Below are positions 15,563-21,697 of a stretch of DNA of 21,697 nucleotides, piece after piece. The translations under genes and the position numbers were made by a program. The stretch comes from an uncultured Austwickia sp. (GTDB taxonomy: Bacteria > Actinomycetota > Actinomycetes > Actinomycetales > Dermatophilaceae), in NCBI GenBank assembly GCA_934678955.1, contig CAKUSI010000029.1, positions 1-21,697 on the forward strand, written 5' to 3'. Every line of letters starts with the position of its first letter. The first letter of the stretch is position 1. The notes beneath the pieces are model-generated. The model was not told the DNA's origin. It ran no database searches and was given only the letters and a program-made list of their open reading frames with translations.

Positions 15563-16771
15563 TCACGACATCAGCTCTGCGACGGAGAGGGCCCACACGC
15601 GATCCCCCAGGGGGTAGGAGTCGCCTCCCGCGTGCACCACGTAGCCGGCGCGGAACCGTTCTCGGAGCCTGTCGCGCAGCCAGTCCAGTTGCCGCGCGTC
15701 CTGGCGGGTCGGGCGGCTTGTCAATTTCACCTCTGCGGCCAGTACCTCACGTCGCGTCTGCACGACGGCGTCGATCTCGTGCTCCCCCGCGCTGGTGCGC
15801 AAGTGCAGGAGCGTTCCTCCGAGCAGGTCGGCCTGCGGCCGGAGCTGCTGCATCACATAGGACTCGAAGAACGGACCGGCGAGGTTCGGATCCCTGCGTA
15901 GGTCCTCCGCCCTCAGGTCGGCCAGGGCGAGGGCCAGCGCCGTGTCCGCGAGGAATCGCTTGGGGTAGGACGTGAGGCGCTTCAGGCGGTTGCTCTCCAT
16001 CGCCTGGCTGGATGCCGAGAGATGCATTCGGGTCAGGAGGTCGTCGTACGCCTTCCAGGTCAGCTTGTTGATGTCTGCGGCTTCCCAGATGCGCTGGTCA
16101 GGCACAGTCCGGGCCGTGAGGGTCGCTAAGACCCGTAGGGCGCGCAAGAGGCGGTTGCCGTCACGTCCCTCCTCGCCCGCCCGCTGGGAGACGGTGGCCG
16201 CGTAGGCGTCCAGGAAGAGCCGTGGGTCCGGCAGCGACCGGGTGGCAGGGAACCCCGACTGCTCCAGGTCGGCCAGGAGGAAGGCCGCTGGCCTGCCGGC
16301 GCTCGCGGCGGGGCGATCGCCATCGGCGGCTCGCTCGAGGAAGGTGCGGTGGGCGCCGGCGCCGGTGAGCTCGGCGTGCGTCATGGGACGCATGACGAGC
16401 CGGACCGCGCGGCCGGTCAGTGGGTACGTCGGGCCGAAGCTCGCCGGCTCCACGCTTCCGGTGAGGAGGAATCGGCCGGGGGCCGGATCGTCATCCACCA
16501 GGCGTTTGATGGTCCACAACACGTCGGTCCCTGCGAGCTGCCACTCGTCGAGGAGCACTGGTGAGGGTAACGAGCGCAGATAGCCTTCGGGGTCGGCCCG
16601 CAGCGGTTCCAGATCTCGGGGCAACATGACCTGCGCGGCGGCATGGCGTCGGGCCGAGGTCGTCTTGCCCGCTCCCCGAGGGCCGTCCAATAGCACCGCG
16701 GGAAACGATCGCAACGCCGCACGCAGGGCGGTGTCCAGGTGCCGAGGGAGATAGCCCGATGGGTCCGACAT
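15563..16771 (-). CDS. AAA-type ATPase with DUF4143 (AAA_14 family)
   Basis: A 402-residue soluble protein. The N-terminal P-loop domain shows Walker A DGPRGAGKTT (29-38), Walker B SPVLLDEWQL with Asp75-Glu76, and a sensor strand FLLTGS (101-106). After a helical middle (about 180-290, containing the DUF4143-type RLTSYPKRFLADTALALALA) comes a C-terminal part (300-350) with GPFFESYVMQQL, EIDAVVQ and LAAEVKL. That spacing of Glu303, Asp334 and Glu347-x-Lys349 resembles a PD-(D/E)xK nuclease-like fold. The cellular role of this widespread family is poorly known; links to toxin-like or defence functions have been proposed but are not shown here. The start ATG at 16771 lies 7 nt after a TATACT -10 element. 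Confidence 0.88.
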   Translation of the reverse strand: MSDPSGYLPRHLDTALRAALRSFPAVLLDGPRGAGKTTSARRHAAAQVMLPRDLEPLRADPEGYLRSLPSPVLLDEWQLAGTDVLWTIKRLVDDDPAPGRFLLTGSVEPASFGPTYPLTGRAVRLVMRPMTHAELTGAGAHRTFLERAADGDRPAASAGRPAAFLLADLEQSGFPATRSLPDPRLFLDAYAATVSQRAGEEGRDGNRLLRALRVLATLTARTVPDQRIWEAADINKLTWKAYDDLLTRMHLSASSQAMESNRLKRLTSYPKRFLADTALALALADLRAEDLRRDPNLAGPFFESYVMQQLRPQADLLGGTLLHLRTSAGEHEIDAVVQTRREVLAAEVKLTSRPTRQDARQLDWLRDRLRERFRAGYVVHAGGDSYPLGDRVWALSVAELMS

Positions 16772-16778
16772 GCGAAAA

Positions 16779-16784
16779 AGTATA
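16779..16784 (-). promoter_or_regulatory. -10 element of a leaderless promoter for the DUF4143 ATPase
   Basis: On the minus strand TATACT ends 7 nt before the ATG at 16771. There is no Shine-Dalgarno. The element directly abuts the inverted repeat at 16784-16813, so whatever binds the repeat would block RNA polymerase. Confidence 0.5.
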
Positions 16785-16813
16785 TTGACTATCCGTTTTT
16801 ACGGATAGTCAAT
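16784..16813. promoter_or_regulatory. Perfect 13-bp inverted repeat in the divergent spacer
   Basis: ATTGACTATCCGT (16784-16796) and ACGGATAGTCAAT (16801-16813) are exact inverted arms around TTTT. Outside them, GCGAAAAA (from 16772) and TTTTTTGC (16818-16825) extend the symmetry imperfectly. The stretch is distinctly A/T-rich compared with its surroundings. It lies between two divergent start codons, so it is most likely an operator. A bidirectional hairpin terminator is less likely, because no gene ends here. Confidence 0.6.
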
Positions 16814-16915
16814 GACGTTTTTTGCAGCTCCTCGTTGACAGCGACCGCCCACGCCGTCACGTCGCCGAAAGGCACGCCGCCCCGCCGTGATGACGGCCAG
16901 ACGACGTCCCGGGAG

Positions 16916-16921
16916 TACGCT
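16916..16921 (+). promoter_or_regulatory. -10 element of a probable leaderless promoter for the MFS gene
   Basis: TACGCT (TANNNT) ends 8 nt before the GTG at 16930. The stretch between (CGACCTCC) has no purine-rich ribosome site. The spacing is 1-2 nt longer than in the other leaderless cases in this window. Confidence 0.35.
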
Positions 16922-16929
16922 CGACCTCC

Positions 16930-18216
16930 GTGCCCGCGACCTTCCGCTCCTTCGCCGAGCGGAACTACCGGCTCTTCTTCGCCGGGGCGCTGATCTCCAA
17001 CGTCGGCACCTGGATGAGCCGGGTCGCCCAGGACTGGCTCGTGCTCGTCGAGCTGACCGACCACGACGCCACCGCGCTCGGCCTGGTCACCGGGCTGCAG
17101 TTCCTGCCGATGCTGCTGCTCGCCCCGTTCGCCGGGGTGGTCGCGGACCGGTTCCCCAAGATCCGGGTGCTGACCGCGACGAACCTCGCCATGTGCCTCA
17201 CCTCCGTGCTGCTGGCCGCGCTGGTCATGACCGGCGTGGCCCAGCTCTGGCACGTCTACGCGCTGGCCCTCGCGCAGGGCCTCGCTGCCGCGGTCGACGG
17301 CCCGACCCGGCAGGCGTTCGTCTCCGAGATCGTGAGCCCGGACAACCTCAGCAACGCGGTCGGGCTCAACTCGGCGTCGTTCAACGCGGCGCGGATCGTC
17401 GGTCCGGGCGTGGCGGGCCTGATGATCGCGGGCCTCGGCACCGGGCCGGTCTTCGCGGTCAACGCGGTGTCGTTCCTGGGCTACCTCGGCGTGATCGCCC
17501 TGATGGATCGTGCGCTGCTGCACCCCGCCCCGGCCGCGCGCGGCAGGGGCCGCCTCGTGGAGGGCCTGCGGTATGTCCGCTCCCGCCCCGACATCGTGCT
17601 CCTGCTGGTCATCGTGTTCATGTTCGGGACGTTCGCGATGAACTTCCAGATGACGACCGCGCTCATGGCCACGATGGTCTACGGGAAGGGCCCGGCCGAA
17701 TACGGGCTGCTCGGCTCGATCATGGCGGTCGGCTCCCTGAGCGCGGCGATCTGGGTGGCCTCCCGGGCGCGGCCCCGCCTGCGGGTCGTCCTCGGCGCGC
17801 TGGCCGCGTACACGCTTCTGTCGACCGCGCTCGCGCTCGCGCCCACGTACGAAGCCTTCGCCGCGCTGCTGATCCCGGTCGGGTTCACCGCCCTCACCGT
17901 GCTGCCGACCTGCAACGCCCTGGTCCAGCTGTCGGCGGCCCCCCAGATGCGGGGGCGGGTGCTGGCGCTCTACATGGCGATCTTCTTCGGCGGCACGCCG
18001 CTGGGCGCCCCTATGATCGGCTGGATCGGGGAGCACTGGGGGCCGCGCTGGACGATCCTCGTCGGCAGCATCGCCACCGGGGTCACCTTCCTGGCGGCGA
18101 GCGCGTATGTGCTGCGCGCGGGCGACCTGCACGTGCGCTACCAGCGCCGACGGCCGTTCGTCTACCTGGAGCGTGGCGGTCCGGTGATCAACCCCATCCC
18201 GGACGACACGCGCTGA
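16930..18216 (+). CDS. MFS transporter, EntS/MFS_3-like exporter
   Basis: A 428-residue, 12-helix major facilitator protein. The N-terminus ATFRSFAERNYRLFFAGALI followed by NVGTWMSRVAQDWLV is typical of the EntS-like MFS_3 group. Between helices 2 and 3 is LAPFAGVVADRFPK (the MFS 'G..aDr.grr' motif), and in helix 5 GPTRQAFVSEIVSPDNLSNA precedes NSASFNAARIVGPGVAG. This group exports siderophores, drugs or other small molecules. The GTG at 16930 is the chosen start. The C-terminal 35 residues are hydrophilic. It is divergent from the DUF4143 ATPase and shares its regulatory spacer. No adjacent siderophore genes indicate a substrate. Confidence 0.88.
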   Translation: MPATFRSFAERNYRLFFAGALISNVGTWMSRVAQDWLVLVELTDHDATALGLVTGLQFLPMLLLAPFAGVVADRFPKIRVLTATNLAMCLTSVLLAALVMTGVAQLWHVYALALAQGLAAAVDGPTRQAFVSEIVSPDNLSNAVGLNSASFNAARIVGPGVAGLMIAGLGTGPVFAVNAVSFLGYLGVIALMDRALLHPAPAARGRGRLVEGLRYVRSRPDIVLLLVIVFMFGTFAMNFQMTTALMATMVYGKGPAEYGLLGSIMAVGSLSAAIWVASRARPRLRVVLGALAAYTLLSTALALAPTYEAFAALLIPVGFTALTVLPTCNALVQLSAAPQMRGRVLALYMAIFFGGTPLGAPMIGWIGEHWGPRWTILVGSIATGVTFLAASAYVLRAGDLHVRYQRRRPFVYLERGGPVINPIPDDTR

Positions 18217-18256
18217 CCCACCCGGATCGCGGCGGCGCGGGGCTAAAGTCCGACCC

Positions 18257-18320
18257 GCCGTCCATGTAATGCCCACGACGTTCCTGCGTCCATGTAATGC
18301 CCACGACGTTCCTGGACGGC
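18257..18320. repeat. 28-bp tandem duplication bracketed by 8-bp inverted repeats
   Basis: The 28 bases at 18259-18286 are repeated exactly at 18287-18314. The pair is framed by GCCGTCCA (18257-18264) and TGGACGGC (18313-18320), which are perfect inverted repeats. There is no gene in 18217-18346. The bounded structure, next to two gene fragments, suggests a remnant of an insertion or recombination event, but I cannot name an element. Confidence 0.85.
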
Positions 18321-18346
18321 GAGAATCTCGGGTGAAAGCCGAGTGA

Positions 18347-18619
18347 TTAGGCATCGAGAGGCAGCAGGCGAAAGCTGTCGCCACCCCACAAGGGCTTGAC
18401 AGCCCGGAAGTGCCTCGCATCGACGGTCAGCAGGTCGCAGGTGCGGTAGTACTGGGCATGGACGACCAGCGTGGCGTCGGTCAGGCCCAGCGGGAAACCG
18501 CCGTAAGGGCCGGCCACGGCGGCCGCGCGGATCGCCGCCTCATGGGTGAAGGGAAGGACGGACATGGTGTCCAGGACGTCCGCGAGGACGGACGCACGGG
18601 CCGGCTCGCCCAGGCCCAT
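18347..18619 (-). pseudogene. PIN-domain (VapC-like) toxin, C-terminal fragment
   Basis: The 90 residues match the C-terminal two thirds of a PIN-domain nuclease. GFPLGLTDATLVVHAQYY carries the conserved Asp of the third acidic position, and DLLTVDARHFRAV is the final acidic strand. Intact VapC proteins are about 130 residues, opening with a 'DTS/DAS' strand holding the first catalytic Asp. That strand and the first Glu-bearing helix are missing here. The only start (ATG at 18619) sits exactly at the junction with the FGGY remnant, and no antitoxin gene is nearby. It is most likely non-functional. Confidence 0.75.
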
Positions 18620-18698
18620 GGCTCAGGTGCGCGAGATCCGCGCGACCGGCGGGGTGTTCCGCTCGGCGCTGTGGCGGGACGTGGTCGCACGGGCTTAG
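18618..18698 (+). pseudogene. FGGY-family sugar kinase remnant
   Basis: A 26-codon stretch from the ATG at 18618 to TAG at 18696-18698 reads with REIRATGGVFRSALWRDVVA, which matches the conserved 'eiratGG.arS.lWrqi.Ad' segment near the C-terminus of gluconokinase/xylulokinase-type FGGY kinases. Nothing else of the ~500-residue kinase is found. The upstream edge coincides with the truncated PIN gene on the opposite strand. It is a scar of a deletion or rearrangement. Confidence 0.6.
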
Positions 18699-18725
18699 CC
18701 GCCCACGGGCGTGTGCCAGGGCGGC
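18698..18725 (-). terminator. Possible terminator of the HNH gene
   Basis: GCCGCCC (18698-18704) and GGGCGGC (18719-18725) form a perfect 7-bp GC stem with a 14-nt loop, 9 nt beyond the HNH gene stop on the minus strand. There is no U-tract. Confidence 0.35.
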
Positions 18726-18734
18726 GGCGCCCGC

Positions 18735-20504
18735 TTAGCCCGGGCGGGGGTGGTTGCCGATGGGGGAGCCGTCGCGGCGGCGCCAGACCACTCCGCTGTC
18801 GGTGAGTTCGCCGGTGTGTCCATGGCGGTGCACGGTGGTGTGGTGGTGGCGGCAGAGCAGGGTCATGTTGTCTGGTTCGGTGGGGCCGTGGTGGACCCAA
18901 TGTCGCAGGTGGTGGGCGTCGGTCCAGCCGGGGGGCATGGTGCATCCGGGGTAGCTGCATCCCTTGTCCCGCAGCGCCAGGGCGGTCAGGATTCCGGGCG
19001 TGGCCAGGCGGCGGGTGCGCCCGAGTTCCAGGAGTTCGCCGGCGCCGCCGAGCACGGCGGGGGTGATCTGCGCGTCGCAGGCCAGCTGGCGCACTTCCCC
19101 GGGGGTGAGTACCTGCCCGAACGCGGTCATGCCGACCCGCCGCGGCCGTGCCCGTGTCGCCTGCGGAGCCCCGCCGCCAGCGGCATCCCGGCGATCCTGG
19201 CGATCCCAGCCCTGATCGTGCCGCGCGTCGTGCTCGCCTCGCGCGTCGTGGCCGTCTCGGCCGTGTCGGACCTGCGGGTCGTGGTGGTTGCGGTGCGGTG
19301 CCCCGGCGTGGGGGGCGGGCGCTTGCCTGGTGTCGTGGTCGGCGTGCAGGTCGTTGTGCAGGTCGTTTTGTAGGTCGGCGAGGGGGATGGTGACGATGAT
19401 GCGGGCTCCCGGGCCGGTGCCGGGCACGGCCGGGTCTGCCGTGGTGGCGCGTCGGGCCAGCGCGACGAGGGCGTCGGCGCGGCGCTGGGCGGGGGTACGC
19501 GGGTCGACTTCACCGGTGTCGGAGTCTGGGCGGGGCGCGGACAGGGCGTGCAGCGCCGCGCTGAGCACCGCTTCGGAAGCGGGGTCGAGCCGCATCCGGG
19601 CTTCCAGCATCCCGGAGCGGGTCTTGTGGAACACGCTGACCTCGCGGCGTTCGTACAGTCGCGCGCGTTCGTCGTCCAGTTCACCCTCACGCCCGTACTG
19701 CCCGACCAGCGTCTCCTCCAACGCGGCCACGTCGGCGCGGCGGGCGCCGCCGGCTACGAACCCCATCAACTCGGCCAGGACCACGTCCCAGCAGTCCACC
19801 TCGATCCGGGCCTTCAGCCGCCGATACGTCGTGGCGACCTCGGCGGCCCGCTCCACCGGCAACTCACCGCCCTGCACCGCCGCGCGTAGCGGGGTCAGGT
19901 CGTGCTGGCCTTTACAGGCCCGCGTGACCGCCTCCAACGCCCGCCCGGCCCCGGGGGTCAGTGGCACGTCGCCTTCTCGGCAGGACGCCTCCACCCACCC
20001 GGCTACGCGCGGGTGGTCCGAGGCCGCGATGACGCCGCGTTCGTCGGCTTCCCACACGATCCCCGCCTGCGCGGCCTTGGCCGCGGCCACCACGCCCGCG
20101 GCGGCTGCTGCCAGGGCTGCTAGATCGCGACCGGCCACCCGCGGCAACACGCCCGCGACCTGGTTCAATGCCTGACGCATCTGCTCCAGGCCCTGGATCA
20201 GCTCCGTCCCGTCCGGCACTCCCACGCCCGGTAGGGGTCCTGGCCCCACCCCAGGCGGCTCCTGAAGCGACGGCTCCTGAAGCAACGGCTCCTGCGCCGA
20301 TGGCTCCGGCACGGTCGCGTCAGATCGCTGCCCCGCGTCAGTGTGCTGTCCCGCTGGCGAGCGTTGCTGCGCCTCAGCGCGCTGCCCCGCCGAAGACGGT
20401 TGCGCTGAAGACTGCTGGGCCCCCAGGGGAGGCTGCTTCGACCAGGCGCCCATGTGGGCGCCCTGGCCCCCAGCGTGGGGCTCGTGGTCGAAAGTCTGGA
20501 ACAT
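18735..20504 (-). CDS. DUF222-HNH endonuclease (13E12-repeat family)
   Basis: A 589-residue protein with the two-part layout of the actinobacterial 13E12 family: a DUF222 helical region (about 125-480) and a C-terminal HNH nuclease. The HNH shows Cys516 and Cys521 (CSYPGCTMP), WTDAHHLRHW (catalytic His531/532), Asn546 in PDN and Cys551 (LLCRHHH). The cysteines bind structural zinc and the histidines a catalytic metal. Residues 1-105 are a Gln/Ser/Pro-rich low-complexity extension with QEP repeats, and a His/Asp/Arg-rich insert (about 385-445) splits the DUF222 region; both are longer than usual. A LexA-type box and leaderless -10 precede the ATG at 20504, so DNA-damage induction is expected. 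The biological function of the family is not established. Confidence 0.9.
   Translation of the reverse strand: MFQTFDHEPHAGGQGAHMGAWSKQPPLGAQQSSAQPSSAGQRAEAQQRSPAGQHTDAGQRSDATVPEPSAQEPLLQEPSLQEPPGVGPGPLPGVGVPDGTELIQGLEQMRQALNQVAGVLPRVAGRDLAALAAAAAGVVAAAKAAQAGIVWEADERGVIAASDHPRVAGWVEASCREGDVPLTPGAGRALEAVTRACKGQHDLTPLRAAVQGGELPVERAAEVATTYRRLKARIEVDCWDVVLAELMGFVAGGARRADVAALEETLVGQYGREGELDDERARLYERREVSVFHKTRSGMLEARMRLDPASEAVLSAALHALSAPRPDSDTGEVDPRTPAQRRADALVALARRATTADPAVPGTGPGARIIVTIPLADLQNDLHNDLHADHDTRQAPAPHAGAPHRNHHDPQVRHGRDGHDARGEHDARHDQGWDRQDRRDAAGGGAPQATRARPRRVGMTAFGQVLTPGEVRQLACDAQITPAVLGGAGELLELGRTRRLATPGILTALALRDKGCSYPGCTMPPGWTDAHHLRHWVHHGPTEPDNMTLLCRHHHTTVHRHGHTGELTDSGVVWRRRDGSPIGNHPRPG
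19344..19367 (-). repeat. 12-bp tandem repeat (x2) in the HNH gene
   Basis: GTGCAGGTCGTT occurs twice head to tail, with a third diverged unit at 19368-19379. It encodes the NDLHNDLH stretch at the start of the His/Asp-rich insert. The frame is preserved by unit length. Confidence 0.9.
20256..20300 (-). repeat. 15-bp tandem repeat (x3) in the HNH gene
   Basis: Three units beginning CGGCTCCTG (20256-20270, 20271-20285, 20286-20300) encode the repeated Gln-Glu-Pro stretch of the N-terminal low-complexity region. The third unit has diverged in its last bases. Confidence 0.88.
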
Positions 20505-20509
20505 GCCTC

Positions 20510-20515
20510 ATTCTA
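20510..20515 (-). promoter_or_regulatory. -10 element of a leaderless promoter for the HNH gene
   Basis: On the minus strand TAGAAT (TANNNT) ends 5 nt before the ATG at 20504, so the transcript probably begins at the start codon. It shares its first base with the SOS box, which would place bound LexA over the promoter. Confidence 0.5.
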
Positions 20516-20532
20516 TCGAACACCCGTTCGAT
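20515..20532. promoter_or_regulatory. LexA (SOS) box
   Basis: ATCGAAC-ACCC-GTTCGAT is a perfect 7-bp inverted repeat with a 4-nt spacer, matching the actinobacterial LexA consensus TCGAAC-N4-GTTCGA in all 12 fixed positions. It lies 11-28 nt upstream of the HNH start codon and abuts its -10 element. SOS control is known for some mycobacterial 13E12 genes. Confidence 0.88.
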
Positions 20533-20725
20533 GCGCCGCGGGTAACCTTGGCGAACACCACTGTCCCGCAGCGAAATTCAAACCATTTGAGGCAGGGCGC
20601 CAACTCCGTTGCCGTACAAGCGAATCCGTGACGATCCACCCCTCACGACCGATGTGATCTACGTCATATGCACAGTCCCACTCGCAGGGCCAGGGTCCAC
20701 GCCCACCCAACAGGCCCGCGGCACC

Positions 20726-20757
20726 ACCGCTCCACCCCGCCACCGCTCCACCCCGCC
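20726..20757. repeat. 16-bp tandem repeat (x2), C-rich
   Basis: ACCGCTCCACCCCGCC at 20726-20741 is repeated exactly at 20742-20757, and three more bases begin a third unit. It is non-coding and strongly strand-asymmetric (C-rich on the + strand). Confidence 0.9.
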
Positions 20758-20842
20758 ACCCCTCAAATCAACCCCTTCGCCGGAGCGGATCAACGACTCA
20801 CGACGCGAGGACCCTCGAAAGCTGGCGATCCGATGACCTCGG

Positions 20843-20861
20843 CCAGGGCGCTGACGCCTGG
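20843..20861 (-). terminator. Possible terminator of the SDR gene
   Basis: CCAGG and CCTGG arms plus inner CG/CG pairs form a stem with one bulged base, starting 8 nt beyond the SDR stop on the minus strand. No U-tract follows. Confidence 0.35.
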
Positions 20862-20868
20862 GCGTTTC

Positions 20869-21624
20869 TCAGGTGGTGCGGTGGACCTTGTGGTTCGCGG
20901 CCTGGGCCAGCGGGCGCACCGTCAGCCGGTCGATGTTCACGTGGTGCGGCAGGCCCGCGATCCACGAGATGCACTCCGCGATGTCCTCCTGGGTGAGCGG
21001 CTGCTCCACCCCCGCGTAAACCTGCGCGGCCTTCGCGGCGTCCCCGCCGAAGCGGACCAGCGAGAACTCGTCGGAAGCGACCATGCCCGGCGCCACGTCG
21101 CATACGCGGACCGGCCGGCCGCACAGCTCGAGCCGCAGCACGTCGGTGATGGCGGCCTCGGCGAACTTGGCGGCGTTGTAGCCCCCGCCACCCTCATACG
21201 CCACCTGCCCCGCCGTCGAGGTGACGTTGATGATCGTGCCGGCCTCGCTGGCGACCAGGGCGGGGAGCAGCGCCTTGGTCACCGCGACCGTGCCGAGCAC
21301 GTTGGTCTCGTACATGCGCCGGTATGCGTCCAGGTCGGCTTCCGCCACCGGCTCAAGTCCGATCGCCCCGCCCGCGTTGTTGACCAGCAGCGTGACCCGC
21401 TCCCCGGCGGCCTCGGCCAGCAGCCCCACCTCGTGCGGGTCGGTCACGTCGCAGCGCAGGATCCGGCACCCGGTCTCCGCCGCCAACTGCTCGAGGCGCT
21501 CCAGGCGCCGGGCGACGGCGAGCACCTCGTAGCCGTCGGCGACGAGCCGCCGGGCGCAGGCCCGGCCGATCCCGCTACTGGCACCGGTCACGACCGCCAC
21601 GCCGCGCGTCATCAGGTTCGTCAT
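20869..21624 (-). CDS. Short-chain dehydrogenase/reductase, YdfG-like
   Basis: A 251-residue classical SDR. The cofactor motif is TGASSGIG (13-20), followed by Arg39-Arg40 after strand 2, which favours NADP. NNAG is at 82-85, and the catalytic residues are Ser136, Tyr149 and Lys153 (YNAAK). The C-terminal region VRFGGDAAKAAQVYAG, PLTQEDIAECISWIAGLPHH and VNIDRLTVRP closely follows YdfG, an NADP-dependent 3-hydroxy acid dehydrogenase (serine, 3-hydroxypropionate or malonic semialdehyde). The start ATG at 21624 precedes the first strand by 8 residues; an upstream in-frame start at 21657 would add residues unlike the family, and ATG at 21612 is another option. It appears to stand alone. Confidence 0.9.
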   Translation of the reverse strand: MTNLMTRGVAVVTGASSGIGRACARRLVADGYEVLAVARRLERLEQLAAETGCRILRCDVTDPHEVGLLAEAAGERVTLLVNNAGGAIGLEPVAEADLDAYRRMYETNVLGTVAVTKALLPALVASEAGTIINVTSTAGQVAYEGGGGYNAAKFAEAAITDVLRLELCGRPVRVCDVAPGMVASDEFSLVRFGGDAAKAAQVYAGVEQPLTQEDIAECISWIAGLPHHVNIDRLTVRPLAQAANHKVHRTT

Positions 21625-21671
21625 GGCGCCAGTCTGGCAGTGCGCCACGCCGACCACGACCGCCAGGTCGA

Positions 21672-21697
21672 GCGCTCAGACTTGGCGCTCAGACTTG
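21672..21697. repeat. 13-bp tandem repeat at the window edge
   Basis: GCGCTCAGACTTG at 21672-21684 is repeated exactly at 21685-21697, where the window ends, so further copies may follow. It lies 48 nt upstream of the SDR start and may be a regulatory site. Confidence 0.85.

Larger units (their letters stand above)
20533..20868. other. Non-coding stretch between the HNH and SDR genes
   Basis: No gene is supported here. Leftmost is the upstream flank of the SOS box. Near 20655-20670 is a less GC-rich patch (GATCTACGTCATATG). At 20726-20757 is a 16-bp tandem repeat, and at 20843-20861 a hairpin that may end the SDR transcript. The possible short frames here show no family resemblance. Confidence 0.6.

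Noticed and set aside
16784..16813. Rho-independent terminator
   Set aside because: T-runs flank the palindrome on both strands, but both neighbouring genes start here and none ends, and the stem is A/T-rich. An operator is the better reading.
18259..18314. CRISPR array
   Set aside because: Only two 28-bp copies, directly adjacent with no spacer, and no cas genes nearby.
18693..18740. GCTTAGCC direct repeats as a target-site duplication
   Set aside because: An 8-bp repeat this close together in GC-rich DNA, with no element between, is not convincing.

Overview
The window is high-GC DNA, with G/C-rich third codon positions, many GTG starts and stop-start overlaps, and several TANNNT -10 elements lying 5-8 nt before start codons (leaderless transcripts). 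With a DUF222/HNH (13E12-type) gene behind a TCGAAC-N4-GTTCGA SOS box, this points to an Actinomycetota chromosome. I cannot place it to genus from the sequence alone.

Layout: (1) 32-1142, a translationally coupled trio on the + strand: PF09720-type antitoxin, ParE/RelE-type toxin and a PaaI-like hotdog thioesterase. (2) 1369-8792, a six-gene + strand operon for a membrane complex related to complex I and group 4 [NiFe] hydrogenases: NuoB-like small subunit, HyfB-, HycD/HyfC-, HyfE- and HyfF-like membrane subunits, and a fused NuoC/NuoD-like large subunit. The large subunit has no cysteine at all, so it cannot hold a Cys-ligated NiFe centre. The small subunit keeps the proximal [4Fe-4S] cysteines. 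This is an energy-converting hydrogenase-related (Ehr) complex whose gene content, as I recall it, resembles the mycobacterial Rv0082-Rv0087 'hyc' locus; its electron donor and acceptor are unknown. (3) 8888-11360, an Nramp-fold transporter lacking the canonical DPGN motif, then an L-idonate 5-dehydrogenase-like enzyme that has lost the structural-zinc cysteines. (4) 11421-13420 (- strand), a NarL-type response regulator and its histidine kinase, divergent from (5) 13567-15431, an ABC-2 ATPase and permease, probably its target. (6) 15563-16771 (-), an AAA/DUF4143 ATPase divergent from (7) 16930-18216 (+), an MFS exporter. The spacer between them holds a perfect 13-bp inverted repeat abutting a leaderless promoter. 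(8) 18217-18734, a decayed junction: a 28-bp tandem duplication, the C-terminal part of a PIN toxin (-) and a short FGGY sugar-kinase remnant (+), meeting at one CCATGG. (9) 18735-20504 (-), an SOS-boxed DUF222-HNH protein. (10) 20869-21624 (-), a YdfG-like short-chain dehydrogenase, with a 13-bp tandem repeat at the window edge upstream of it.

The most noteworthy item is the NiFe-less Ehr operon: four proton-pumping-type membrane subunits are intact while the catalytic metal site has been erased. Its upstream region carries two 15-bp GGCCAA-type repeats positioned over the -35 of a candidate promoter. The transporter and dehydrogenase next to it also lack the signature metal residues of their families, but no functional link among the three is shown by the sequence.
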